In this document: positions 1-10,697 of the stretch, piece by piece
Layout: each line of letters starts with the position of its first letter
How positions within the stretch are numbered: position 1 is the stretch's first letter
Translations under genes and position numbers: made by a program
Notes under the pieces: generated by a model
What the model saw: only the letters and a program-made list of their open reading frames with translations
Told to the model about the DNA's origin: nothing
Databases searched by the model: none
From: Leclercia adecarboxylata
GTDB taxonomy: Bacteria > Pseudomonadota > Gammaproteobacteria > Enterobacterales > Enterobacteriaceae
Direction of reading: 5' to 3'
Length of the DNA: 64,000 nt
Assembly: GCA_901472455.1 (NCBI GenBank)
Contig: LR590464.1
Span: 2,542,001 to 2,606,000, forward strand

Positions 1-665
<665 letters not shown>

Positions 666-671
666 TCACAC

Positions 672-692
672 GCGGACAGCCCTGCTGTCCGC
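672..692 (+). terminator. Hairpin after gapC
   Basis: Perfect 8-bp stem GCGGACAG / CTGTCCGC around a 5-nt loop, 7 bases after the gapC stop. No T run follows directly, so termination is plausible but weak. Confidence 0.45.
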
Positions 693-769
693 AACCTGTG
701 AGGCGTTGCTGGTTTTAATTTCGTTAACGCTGGTATAACAAAACGCTTTCCAGAGAGGGGAGCGTTATC

Positions 770-1694
770 ATGGAAGCACTCAGCCGCGACACACTCGAAC
801 AAAATATGGCGCACGCCGTTGGCCGTTCGGCCACCTTTACCATCTGGCCCGATAATGAAGCCCCGGGCGCGCGCACCAGCGATGCCGTTTTCACCCCTGA
901 ACCTCGCCATACCGGCACCTCTGACTACGATCGCGCCGTCACCGGTGTTCGCGCACCCGCGATCACCGTTTATGCCCCAGCCGACCTAATGGGGTGGGCA
1001 TTCTGGTCACGCCGGGCGGCTCTTATCGCCGCGTGGTGCTGGATAAAGAGGGCAGCGCACTGGCCTCGTTCTTTAATGCCCGCGGCTATACCCTGTTTGT
1101 GATGACCTACCGCATGCCGGGGGATGGTCATGAAGAGGGAGCTGACGCGCCGCTGGCTGATGTTCAGCGCGCAATGCGCGTGATCCGCGCCAGTGCCCCG
1201 GAGTGGAAGCTGGATCCGGCCCGCATTGGAGTGCTGGGCTTCTCCGCGGGCGGACACGTGGCGGCGAGCCTCGGCACCCGACATGATGAAGCGGTCTATG
1301 CCCCGCTGGACGCTATTGACGCGCTCCCTGCCCGTCCGGCCTTTATGGCGCTGGTCTATCCGGTGATCACCATGCGTGACGAGCACCACCACGCTGGCTC
1401 GCGCCATGAGCTGATGGGGGATAAGCCGTCAGAAGAGGAGATCCGCCGCTATTCGCTGGAGGAGCGTGTAACCCGTGACGCCCCGCGACCTTCCTGCTGC
1501 ATGCCGCAGACGATCCGGCGGTAAAAGTCGAGAACAGCCTGGCGATCTTCAGCGCCCTGCGCCGCCTGGGGGTGCCCGTTGAGATGCACCTGTTCGAGCG
1601 AGGAAAGCACGGCTTTGGTATTCGCGATGCCCAGGGATTACCGGTGGCCGTCTGGCCGGAATTGATGATGAACTGGATTGCGACGAAGGTGTAA
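770..1694 (+). CDS. Alpha/beta hydrolase, acetyl-esterase-like
   Basis: Predicted cytoplasmic esterase of the alpha/beta hydrolase superfamily, about 305 residues; no signal peptide is seen. The oxyanion-hole segment is TPGGSYRR, the nucleophile elbow is GFSAGGH, the acidic residue lies in the HAADDPAV block and the catalytic His in GKHGFG, so a complete Ser-Asp-His triad is present. This arrangement resembles the acetyl-esterase and xylan-esterase-like enzymes. The start at 770 follows a strong GAGAGGGGAG ribosome site. Two frame breaks (about 985 and 1482) split it into three pieces, but conserved blocks continue across both. It stands alone between gapC and the DUF1120 pair. The substrate cannot be deduced. 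Confidence 0.75.
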
Positions 1695-1714
1695 GCCTGT
1701 TTTACCGGTGTATT

Positions 1715-1742
1715 GCCGGGTAGCGGCGACGCTTTACCCGGC
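1715..1742. repeat. REP-like palindromic element
   Basis: GCCGGGTA and TACCCGGC pair around a 12-nt GC-rich loop, the form of enterobacterial REP/PU elements. It may also protect or terminate the hydrolase transcript. Confidence 0.6.
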
Positions 1743-1955
1743 CTATAAAAATACAAACTCTTTCTTGAGTAAAAATATTCATTTAATCTTTATATCCAGC
1801 GACATCTATAATTATTCTAAATGAACCATTCATTTTTTATAATTATATCTCAGCCAGAAAAATAACTATTATGCATCCAACCCGGCAAACACTCCCATTA
1901 ACGGAATTCGCTTTGCCGCTTAATGCAATTAAATAAATCACGGAAGGATTAAAAA

Positions 1956-2619
1956 ATGAAAAAAGTTATTCTGGCTACGGCTATCGCGCTCTGCACCACA
2001 TCTGCTTTTGCGGGTGAAACGGCTGTACTGAAGGTACAAGGTACATTAACTAACTCATCCTGCTCGGCTGAATTGGGTCAGGGTGGTGTGATTGATTACG
2101 GCAATATTCGTCTCGGTAGTTTATCCGCTGATGCAAACAATACTATCGGTCAAAAACAGATCCCGGTAAGTATTACCTGTACTGCTGCGACCAAAGTCGG
2201 TTTCACCATTACCGATAACCGTAGCGACAGCAATGCACAGTTACCTGTAGATGTTAAGACCACCCCTAACGTGACAGATAAATATTATACCTATGGCGTG
2301 GGCAAAACCGCGGGCCAGGTAAATATCGGTAACTACAGTATGTGGATGACGGATGTCACCGCCAATGGCAATACTGTAGACCCTATTATTCAAAACAAAG
2401 ACTGGACTGACGGCCACTGGATAAAAGGCTCCGTTCCTCGCAGCGATACGTTTGCTACCACGTCATTTGCAGACACAGGAACAAAAACCCCTATTGCAAT
2501 CACTACCGCGACCTTTAATTTCTGTGACCAATCTGGTCATCCGCGATACGAAAACCCTGGCGATCACTGACGACACGCCTCTCGACGGTCAGGCAACCAT
2601 GACGCTGGTTTACCTCTAA
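1956..2619 (+). CDS. DUF1120 family secreted protein, copy 1
   Basis: Secreted protein of about 220 residues from the DUF1120 family (which includes E. coli GltF and YhcF, often found with fimbrial genes). A Sec signal peptide ends at the AFA cleavage site before GET. The mature part has two cysteines (TNSSCSAEL and SITCTAA) that could form the fimbrial-type disulfide. It ends with the family pattern TLAITDDTP...ATMTLVYL. A GGAAGGATT ribosome site precedes the start. An extra T near 2521 breaks the frame after TATFNF; comparison with copy 2, which reads straight through here, shows where the frame should continue to the TAA at 2617. No chaperone or usher gene is nearby, so a structural fimbrial role is not supported by context. 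Confidence 0.8.
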
Positions 2620-2636
2620 CCGTCATGCTCTATAAC

Positions 2637-2670
2637 GCACCGGACCCTTTCTCGCCCGGTGCGATTTTAT
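2637..2670 (+). terminator. Rho-independent terminator after DUF1120 copy 1
   Basis: Stem GCACCGG / CCGGTGC followed by GATTTTATT. It separates the two paralogues, so copy 2 probably has its own promoter in 2671-2891. Confidence 0.65.
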
Positions 2671-2891
2671 TATGACGGCAAATACACCTGCGAGCTTATA
2701 ATTATTCATGATATAAATAGCCAAGGCCTAATTTAGATGCAGCGGAATCATAATTTCTCTACAATATCCATTCTTTTTTTGTAAATATACCGCGAAGCAA
2801 AATACGTATTATATTGAGCCGGTGAGTAAGGTCCCGGTCATGTGGATCCCTCTGCTCGAACTTCACAATCCACTTAAAAAAAGGTTCAAGG

Positions 2892-3555
2892 ATGAAAAAA
2901 GTCATTCTGGCTACGGCTATCGCGCTCTGCACCACTTCTGCTTTTGCCGGTGAAACTGCGGAACTGAAAGTAAAAGGCTTATTAACTAACTCTGCCTGCT
3001 CAGTTGAAATGGATAAGGGTGGCGTTATTAATTACGGTACTATTCATCTCGGCACCTTATCTGCAGATAAAAACAATGTTCTCGGCCAAAACCAGGCTGC
3101 CGGTAAATATCTCCTGTACTGCTGCAACCAAAGTCGGTTTCACCATTACCGATAACCATGCTGACAGCAATGCACGTTTACCTGTAGATGTTAATACTAC
3201 CACTAACGTGACAGACGCCTATTATACCTATGGCGTGGGCAAAACCGCGGGCGGTGTAAATATCGGTAACTACAGTATGTGGATGGCGGATGTCACCGCC
3301 AATGGCAATACTGTAGACCCTATTGTTCAAAACAAAGACTGGTCTGCCAGTACTTGGATAAAAAGCAGCACTCCTCGTAGCGATACGTTTACTACCACTT
3401 CATTTGCAACCACAGGGACTATAGAACCTATTGCAATCACCAACGCTACCTTTAATTTCGTGACCAACCTGGTTATTCAGGGTACGAGCACTCTGGCTAT
3501 CACCGACGACACGCCTTTCGAAGGTCAGGCAACCATGACGCTGGTTTACCTCTAA
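2892..3555 (+). CDS. DUF1120 family secreted protein, copy 2
   Basis: Tandem paralogue of the preceding gene, same length and layout. The first 60 bases, covering the signal peptide, are almost identical to copy 1; differences gather in residues 25-60 and in the stretch after NKDW. The middle block YTYGVGKTAG-VNIGNYSMWM is nearly unchanged. A frame break near 3100 (NNVLGQNQ, then LPVNISCTAATKVGF in the other frame) is placed by alignment with copy 1. The ribosome site is AAGG at 2886. Function unknown; likely periplasmic or surface-exposed. Confidence 0.8.
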
Positions 3556-3574
3556 TCGTCATGCTGTGATTATA

Positions 3575-3602
3575 CCGGGCCAATAACTGGCCCGGTTTTT
3601 TT
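3575..3602 (+). terminator. Rho-independent terminator after DUF1120 copy 2
   Basis: Perfect 8-bp stem CCGGGCCA / TGGCCCGG followed by seven T residues. It sits directly before the convergent stop of aldA. Confidence 0.9.
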
Positions 3603-3605
3603 ATC

Positions 3606-5047
3606 TTATGACTGCAAATAGACCACCTGCGTTTGCAGATACTCATGCAGACCGTGTTTGCCGTCCGCCCCACCGATCCCGGATTTACGCCAGCCCGCAT
3701 GGAAGCCCTGCATCGCTTCAAAGTTCTCGCGGTTAATATAGGTTTCGCCGAACTTCAGCCCTTTGATGGCTTTCATCGCCACATTTAGATCTTGCGTATA
3801 GAGAGAAGAGGTTAAACCGTAGTCACTGTCGTTGGCCATTTTCAATGCCTCTTCCAGCGTCTCGAATACCACCACCGGCAGAACCGGCCCGAAGGTCTCT
3901 TCGTGCATGATGGTCATATCCTGGCGGACATCCAGCAGCAGCGTTGGCGGATAGAAATACCCTTTCCCCTCCACCGCTTTACCACCGAGGACCACTTTTG
4001 CCCCTTGCTGCACGGCAAGTGCCACTTTCTGCTCCACGCGCTCCAGCGCCGCAGCGTTGATCAGCGGCCCCATGGCAATATCATTGCGCTCGGCCGGATT
4101 GCCAAACTGCACCGCTTTCATCGCTTCGCCCATACGGTTCACAAAGCGATCGTAAATGCCCTTCTGCACATACACACGCTCGGCGCAGTTACAGACCTGC
4201 CCGGTGTTAATCACGCGGGAGTCAACAATCGCTTTTACCGCCAACTCCAGATCCGCATCGTCCATGACGATGGCCGGGGCTTTACCGCCCAGCTCCAGGC
4301 ACACTTTGGTAATGTTCTTCGCGGCGGCGGCCATGATCTTCTCCCCCGCCCCCCACGCTGCCGGTCATGCTGACCAGTGCCACTTTCGGGTTGCCCGCCA
4401 GCTCCTGGCCTACAGTTTCGCCGCGCCCCAGCACCAGGTTGAAGACTCCCTTCGGCAGGCCAATCTCGTCAACGATTTTGGCAAAGGCAATGGCGTTGTT
4501 CGGCGTGAATTCGCTCGGTTTAATGACGATGGTGTTACCGGTCAGCAGCGCCGGACCCAGCTTGCGGGCAATGAGGAAGAACGGGAAGTTCCACGGCAGA
4601 ATGCCAGTGGTCACGCCGAGGGCGCGTTTGAACAGCAGAATGTTTTCGCCCGGGCGATCGCTCTGGATAATTTCGCCTTCGTAGCGGCGTGCCCACTCGG
4701 CCATATAGTCGAGATAATCGGCGGTGAAAGCCACTTCCACCTCCGCGAGCTGCTGGATCTTGCCACCTTCAGCCACGATCAGGGCGCTGATTTCGCTGGC
4801 GCGTTCGCGGATACCCGCCGCAATTTTACGCAGCCAACCCGCGCGCTGGATGGCAGGCAGTGCCTCCCAGTCGGCCTGAGCGCGCTCGGCGGCGTCGATG
4901 GCCTTGCGGGCATCGTCGGCACTGCCGTCGGGAATACGGGAAATGACCTCTTCGGTGGCCGGGTTGATCACATCAATCCAGGCCTTCACCCTGCCAGGCA
5001 ACAAACTGTCCATCAATATACATAGGATGTTGTACGGGTACTGTCAT
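3606..5047 (-). CDS. aldA: Lactaldehyde/aldehyde dehydrogenase AldA
   Basis: NAD-dependent cytoplasmic dehydrogenase that oxidises L-lactaldehyde (fucose and rhamnose catabolism) and glycolaldehyde. The protein follows E. coli AldA nearly residue for residue: NPATEEVISRIPDG near the N-terminus, PWNFPFFLIARK, the ELGGKAP motif and the catalytic cysteine in GQVCNCAERV. The E. coli protein has 479 residues; this span is 1442 bases, not a multiple of three. Frame breaks lie near 5000 (start of the mature frame after MTVPVQHPMYIDGQ) and near 4345 (GSV followed by a G/C run). The start at 5047 gives the conserved MTVPVQHPMYIDG. The upstream region holds a palindrome and a CRP-like site. Confidence 0.95.
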
Positions 5048-5069
5048 AACCTGCTCCTGTAATTGCACT

Positions 5070-5100
5070 GTTTTTAACAAGTAAAATTATTGTTAAAAAC
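5070..5100. promoter_or_regulatory. Inverted repeat before aldA
   Basis: GTTTTTAACAA, a 9-nt AT spacer, and TTGTTAAAAAC form a perfect 11-bp inverted repeat 23 bases before the aldA start. Position and symmetry suit an operator. The protein that would bind is unknown. Confidence 0.5.
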
Positions 5101-5141
5101 TACAGTTCCCGATCCGCAATCCCAGCCTATCGCGCTGTTTT

Positions 5142-5157
5142 TGTGAGATATCTCATA
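5142..5157. promoter_or_regulatory. CRP-like site upstream of aldA
   Basis: TGTGAGATATCTCATA matches the CRP pattern TGTGA-N6-TCACA at nine of ten key positions and has a perfect TGAGATATCTCA core. E. coli aldA is known to be catabolite-controlled, which fits. Confidence 0.6.
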
Positions 5158-5245
5158 AAAGAAACGGGTCAGCAGGCGGAAATAATTACAACCTGACAAC
5201 AAAGATTGCCCGTTTGCGGGAAAGTCATCGCAAACGGGCAATGCA

Positions 5246-6051
5246 TTACAACAGAGAGCGGCTGGCCAGCGCCTCGGTGAGGATGACATCGTTACGCAGG
5301 ATCTGCCAGGCGGTCTCCACCTCAACAGGAATATCGACATGAACGATAAAATCACGCCCAAGCGGACCATAGCCATTAATGTCATCGCGCAGGCGTGGAA
5401 GCTCGCCCAGTACCAACGACAGATAGCGCTCGACGGGGCCACAATCCTTCACCGCCGCCGCGGAACACCAGCCCGTCCTCGCTGTTTTGCAGGTGCGGCA
5501 CAATGCCGGGATGGCTGGTCCACTCCGGGGCATCGGGCTTATCACGCCAGACCCGGGCAAAGGTAGCCATCGTGCGACGCTGCATGGTCGGATCCTGTAC
5601 CACAATCCCGCGTTTCACCCGCAGCTGATGATGGGTGATGGCCGCGGCGCTGAACCGGGCATTTTCACCACAGTTAGTGGACTGATCTTCCACCAGCAGG
5701 TGTTCCGGTGGAATCTGCCAGAACGCCCGGGCAATCTCCGCCAGGATGGTGGCTTCGGCTTTGCCGGTGGTTCGTATTCTGTTGTAACGCGGATGACGCG
5801 CAATGGCAGCGTATAAGAAGGTGGTCGAATGGCCAATGCCGCCGCTGATCAGCAAAGGAATGCCAAGCTCAGACGCCAGACGGCAGGCCGCATCAATGGA
5901 GGGGATCACCGCATTACCGGCCAGCACCACCAAATCCGGCAGCAGTGCGGGCGGATTATAGGGCAAGTTATCTTCAGCGAGCCAGGCGCCGACGGTATTG
6001 ACCGCAGCCAGCGTTTTTATCCGGCAGAGACGGGAAGATTGTGAGACTCAT
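5246..6051 (-). CDS. ydcF: YdcF, DUF218 family protein
   Basis: Member of the DUF218 family; E. coli YdcF is reported to bind S-adenosylmethionine, but its reaction is unknown. Recognisable blocks are [73 protein letters not shown], then [20 protein letters not shown] to the C-terminal ASRSLL. Length is about 267 residues, like E. coli. The start at 6051 gives [10 protein letters not shown] and has a near-perfect GGAGGT ribosome site. Frame breaks occur near 6015 and 5450. No signal peptide is visible. It lies upstream of aldA on the same strand with a 198-bp gap, so the two are probably transcribed separately. Confidence 0.9.
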
Positions 6052-6441
6052 CGTTACCTCCTTCCAGCAATTACGTTAAGGGTAACGCGCGGGCCGTGAC
6101 TTAACAGAGGATCCCTCTGAAAGCGAAATCGGCAGTTACCTTATAAGGATAGTCATTAAACTGAAATAACCAGAAAAGTCTAAAAATCAGTCGGTTGCAC
6201 CTGCATTATATGCTGTAACTTGCGACATTAAAAAAATTAAGCGCCAGAATACCTACTATTAAAAGCATCGATTGCTGCTTATTTCACCGTGATCTGACCA
6301 GTTTTCACCCCCTCTCGCTTGCCAAACGTGACAGCCCTCCCTAAGTTGCTTAACAATTCGACAACCTTTTTCCTTCATCGGTTGCACCCGAAGCGCGCCG
6401 GGTGTCACCCGATTCATCCTCCACTAAGCGGGATCACGGGT
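6052..6441. other. Intergenic region between divergent ydcF and MHS transporter gene
   Basis: No open reading frame with support. The sequence is AT-rich and probably holds both promoters. An 11-base direct repeat, TCGGTTGCACC, occurs at 6191-6201 and 6378-6388. No terminator or riboswitch was recognised. Confidence 0.4.
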
Positions 6442-7772
6442 ATGACACAACAACACGAAAGCAGTACCGCAGTTTTACGCAAAAACAAAAAGGTGCTGGT
6501 CGCCAGCCTGACGGGCAGTGCTATTGAATGGTTTGACTATTTTCTCTACGGCACGGCCGCCGCGTTGGTGTTCAACAAGATCTTCTTTCCGATGGTCGAC
6601 CCGGTCATCGGCCTGATTTTATCCTATCTCTCGTTCTCGTTGACCTTCTTTATCCGACCCATTGGGGGGGTGATCTTCGCCCACATCGGAGATCGGATCG
6701 GGCGCAAAAAAACATTGGTATTAAACCCTGTCGCTGATGGGGGGGGTGGCAACCGTCATGATTGGGCTGTTGCCGACCTATGAGCAGATTGGCCTCTGGG
6801 CGCCCGCCCTGCTGATCCTGATGCGTTATTATTCAGGGGGATGGGGATCGGTGGCGAATGGGGCGGCGCCCTGCTGCTGGCCTATGAGTATGCCCCGAGA
6901 AGCGCAAAGGCTTCTTCGGCAGCATTCCGCAGGCGGGGGTGACCATTGGCATGCTGATGGCGACCTTTATCGTCTCGCTGATGACGATGTTCAGTGAAGA
7001 GGATTTTCTCTCGTGGGGCTGGCGTATTCCGTTCCTGTTAAGCTCGGTGCTGGTGCTGCTGGGCCTGTGGATCCGCAAGGATATCGACGAAACGCCCGAG
7101 TTTAAAAAGGTCAAATCCTCCGGCAAGGTGGCCAAAGCTCCGCTGCGCGACACCCTTAAATACCACTGGCGAGAAGTACTGATCGCCGCCGGGCTGAAGG
7201 TGGTTGAGACCGCGCCGTTCTACATCTTTTCCACCTTTGTGGTCAGCTATGCCACCACTACGCTCAGCTATCAAAAATCGCAGGCGCTGGAGGCCGTGAC
7301 CCTCGGGGCGCTGGTGGCGACCATCATGATCCCATTGATGGGGCTGCTGTCAGATAAGGTTGGTCGTCAGCGCATGTATGCCGTCAGCGTATTTACCCTC
7401 GGCCTGTTTATCGTTCCCTGGTTTATGCTGCTCAACACCGGCACGACCTGGGGGATCGTACTGGCGACGGTCATCGCTTTCGGTGTGCTGTGGGCACCGG
7501 TAACCGCGGTGCTCGGCACGCTCTGTTCAGAAATTTTCACCGCCAATGTGCGCTATACCGGCATCACTCTCGGCTATCAGTTGGGTGCTGCGCTGGCGGG
7601 CGGCACCGCGCCGCTGATTGCCACCGGCCTGCTGGCAAAATATAACGGCGACTGGGTACCGGTGGCCTGGTATCTGGCGGTGACGGTGACTATCTCCCTG
7701 ATTGCCATCTTCTTCGCCAGCCGGGTAAAACGCGCCGCCCCGGCCATCAACGCACAAACCAACGAACTGTGA
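6442..7772 (+). CDS. MHS-family (metabolite:H+ symporter) MFS transporter
   Basis: Inner-membrane proton symporter of the MHS branch of the major facilitator superfamily, about 440 residues with 12 predicted helices. Diagnostic features are the AIEWFDYFLYG motif in helix 1, GDRIGRKKTL (loop 2-3 signature), WGGALLLAYEYAP with the ERKGF block, WGWRIPF and the second-half signature LSDKVGRQRMY. The closest relatives by pattern are YhjE, ShiA and ProP-type carriers, so the likely cargo is a small organic acid or compatible solute, but the sequence does not decide it. The start at 6442 is chosen from family length; an in-frame ATG at 6319 would add 41 unrelated residues. Frame breaks near 6725, 6835 and 6900 fall between conserved blocks. 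Confidence 0.8.
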
Positions 7773-7779
7773 TCCCCAG

Positions 7780-7800
7780 GCGGCCAGCGTCGCTGGCCGC
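7780..7800 (+). terminator. Strong hairpin after MHS transporter gene
   Basis: GCGGCCAGCG and CGCTGGCCGC form a perfect 10-bp inverted repeat with a single-base centre, 7 bases after the stop. The tail TATCATACTT is only moderately T-rich. Confidence 0.6.
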
Positions 7801-7924
7801 TATCATACTTATCCCTCACATTTGCTTAACCCGCTATTATCATATTCACTTGAAACAGACTTTGCGTCAGACGTAGAATCATTAGCCCTCTAACTATTCA
7901 CTAATTCAATAGGTAATAACCGCT

Positions 7925-9578
7925 ATGCGACTGCCCCAACGCGACCCCCTATGCTCCTCGCGAGTGGCAGCCTCACGAAAAGCCGATGCTGTTGGGCTCC
8001 CCGTCCACGCCGGTGCACAGCACCCCGAAACGCATTGCCTACGGGGTGGTGGGTTTGCTGGTTTGTCTGACCGGGGCACTGGGCAATGCGATGGTCGCCG
8101 CCAACCTGCAAAATTTACAGGGTACCTTTGCGGCCTGGTCCACCGAAATCGCCTGGCTGCCCGCGGTGTACGTCATGACCAACGTGTCGATAAACCTGCT
8201 GCTGGTAAAGTTTCGCCAGCAGTTTGGCCTGCGCGCCTTCACCGAAGGCTTCCTGGTACTGTATGTCCTGGTGACCTTCTTTCACCTGTTCGTTAACGAT
8301 CTCAGCTCGGCCCTGATGGTGCGCGCCGCCCACGGCATGGTGGCTGCGGCCCTCAGTTCGCTGGGGATCTACTATCAGATCCAGGCCTGGCCGGCGAAAC
8401 ACCGCCTGAAAGCGCTGACTATCGGCATCACTGGCTCGTCGCTGGCGATCCCCATTGCGCGGCTGTTCTCCACCGAGCTGCTGCAGCTGGACGAATGGCG
8501 CGGGCTGTACCTCTTTGAGTTAGGACTGGCGCTGATTTCGTTGGGCTGCGTCATTGCCCTTAAGCTGCCTCCCGGCGATCGGCGCAAAGTGTTCGAGAAG
8601 AAAGATTTCATCACCTTTATCCTGCTGGCCCCGGGGATGGCCCTGCTGTGCGCAGTGCTGTCGCTCGGGCGGGTTGACTGGTGGTTTGAAGCGCCGTGGA
8701 TCGGCTGGGCGCTGGCGGGGTCGCTGGTGCTGATTGTCTCCGCGATTGTCTTCGAGCATAACCGCAGCAACCCGCTGCTGAACACCCGCTGGCTTTCCAG
8801 TGGCAGCATCCTGCGCCTGGGGCTGATCATGCTGCTGATCCGCATCGTGCTGGCGGAGCAGAATACCGGGGTGATCGGCTGGCTACAGTACGTTGGCCTA
8901 CAAAACGAACAGATGACCCATCTGGCATGGTCGATTTTTGCCGGGATCGTCTGCGGCATTGCCGCGAGCTGCCTGACCATCAAACCCACTAAACTTGCCT
9001 GGCCGATTATCACCTCGCTGGTGCTGATGATTATCGCCTCGCTGCTCGACAGCCAGTCCACCAGCCTCACCCGCCCGGATCAGCTGATGCTGAGCCAGTT
9101 CCTGCTCGGGTTTGGCAGCGCCTTCTTCCTTGCCCCGGCGATGCTGGCGGGGATTGGCGGGGTCATTGCCGATCCCCGTAACCTGGTCAGCTTCTCGGTG
9201 CTGTTCGGTATGAGCCAGAACATCGGCGGCCTGCTGGGTTCCGCCATTCTGGGCACCTTTCAGACGTGGCGCGAGAAGTATCACTCCGGCCTGCTGGCCG
9301 AGCAGCTCACCAGCCTCAATCCGCTGGTGACTGAACGGTTGCAGATCTACAGCCAGATGTTCCAGAGCCAGATTAACGACAGCACCCTGGTGAGCGTCCA
9401 GTCAGCGCTCCAGCTGCAGAACGCCAGCACGCTGCAGGCAAATATTCTGGCTTACAACGATACTTATCTTCTGACGGCAGGCATTGCCACCGCCACGCTG
9501 GTCTGGATTTTATGGCGCTTGCTGCGCCTGCGCATCACTGCCCGTCTGGCGCTGAAGAAGGCCACGGGTAGTCAGTAA
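7925..9578 (+). CDS. MFS drug/organic-acid efflux permease, DHA2-like 14-TM
   Basis: Inner-membrane permease of about 550 residues with a 14-helix hydrophobicity pattern, as in EmrB-type exporters. It lies directly upstream of a membrane fusion protein and an outer-membrane factor, so it is the pump of a tripartite system that exports from the cytoplasm across both membranes. From 7986 the frame is open without interruption to 9578. The conserved N-terminus MRLPQRDPYAPREW needs the ATG at 7925 and a one-base correction in the C run near 7950. The C-terminal periplasmic segment (LAEQLTSLNPLV to QLQNASTLQAN) resembles the coiled region found before the last helix in EmrB relatives. Substrate unknown. 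Confidence 0.8.
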
Positions 9579-9611
9579 TGGATAAAAATAAATGATGTTT
9601 CTGGAGAAGTT

Positions 9612-10697
9612 ATGAGTCAGCAGGATGCCGCTAAAGAGCAGGCCAATACCCGTAATAATCTGCGCGTGGTGTCAGTGTTCGCCGCCGCCGCGATCGGCAT
9701 CGTTGGCGTGCTGGTGATCCTCTATGCCTGGCAGCTACCGCCCTTTACCCGCCACATCCAGTTCACCGATAACGCCTACGTGCGCGGCCAGACCACCTTT
9801 ATCAGCCCGCAGGTCAACGGCTATATCACCGAGGTCAAGGTGCAGGATTTTGAACAGGTGAAGAAAGGCGACCCTGCTGTTGCAGATCGACGATCGTATC
9901 TACCGCCAGCGGGTGCACCAGGCCGAGGCGCAGCTGGCGATGAAAATCGCCACCCTCAACAACAACCTGCAACAGCGTAAAAGCGCCCGAAGCGGTGATC
10001 CAGCGTAACGAGGCGGCGCTGAAAAACGCCCGCGCGCAGAGCCAGAAAACCCAGGCCGACCTGAAACGCGTGAAGGATCTTACCGCCGACGGCTCGCTGT
10101 CGATCCGTGAGGCGGGATGCTGCCCTGGCGAGCGCCGCCCAGGGCAGCGCCAATATTGACCAGGCAAAAGCCACGCTGGAGATGTCGCGCCAGGATCTGC
10201 AAACCGCTATCGTCAATCGCGCCGCATTGGAGGCCGATGTCGAAAATGCCCAGGGCGGCTCTCGAACTGGCGCAGATCGATCTGCAAAACACCCGCATCG
10301 TCGCCCCGCGCGATGGACAACTGGGACAGGTTACCGTGCGCTTGGGCGCGTATGTGACGGCCGGAACCCACCTCACCACCCTGGTGCCCCCGCAGCACTG
10401 GGTGATCGCCAATATTAAAGAGACCCCAGCTGGCGAACCTGCGCGTCGGACAGCCGGTGAAATTCACCGTCGACGCCCTGAACGACAAAGCCTATGAGGG
10501 CCGGGTGCAGAGCATTTCCCCGGCCACCGGGGTGGAGTTCAGCGCCATTACCCCGGATAACGCCACGGGCAACTTCGTCAAGATCGCCCAGCGTATTCCG
10601 GTGCGCATCGAGGTGCTCGGAAACGCCGAAGAGGGCGGCGCGGCTGCGCCCGGGGATGTCGGTACAGGTGACTATTGATACCCGGGAGGCAGAATGA
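9612..10697 (+). CDS. Membrane fusion protein (HlyD/EmrA family) of tripartite efflux pump
   Basis: Periplasmic adaptor joining the MFS pump to the outer-membrane channel. One N-terminal membrane helix (residues about 18-40) is followed by the lipoyl-like half FTDNAYVRGQTTFISPQVNGYI, a long coiled-coil hairpin rich in A, Q, K and E, the second lipoyl half IVAPRDGQLGQVTVRLGAYV and the beta-barrel domain. Length is about 355 residues. The ribosome site GGAG stands 8 bases before the ATG. At least five frame breaks (near 9875, 9985, 10118, 10255 and 10425, and one near 10640) interrupt the frame, mostly single inserted bases. The stop overlaps the next start (ATGA), showing an operon. Confidence 0.8.

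Noticed and set aside
4156-5025. 289-codon plus-strand frame opposite aldA
   Set aside because: Antisense shadow of a conserved dehydrogenase; no ribosome site, no recognisable domain.
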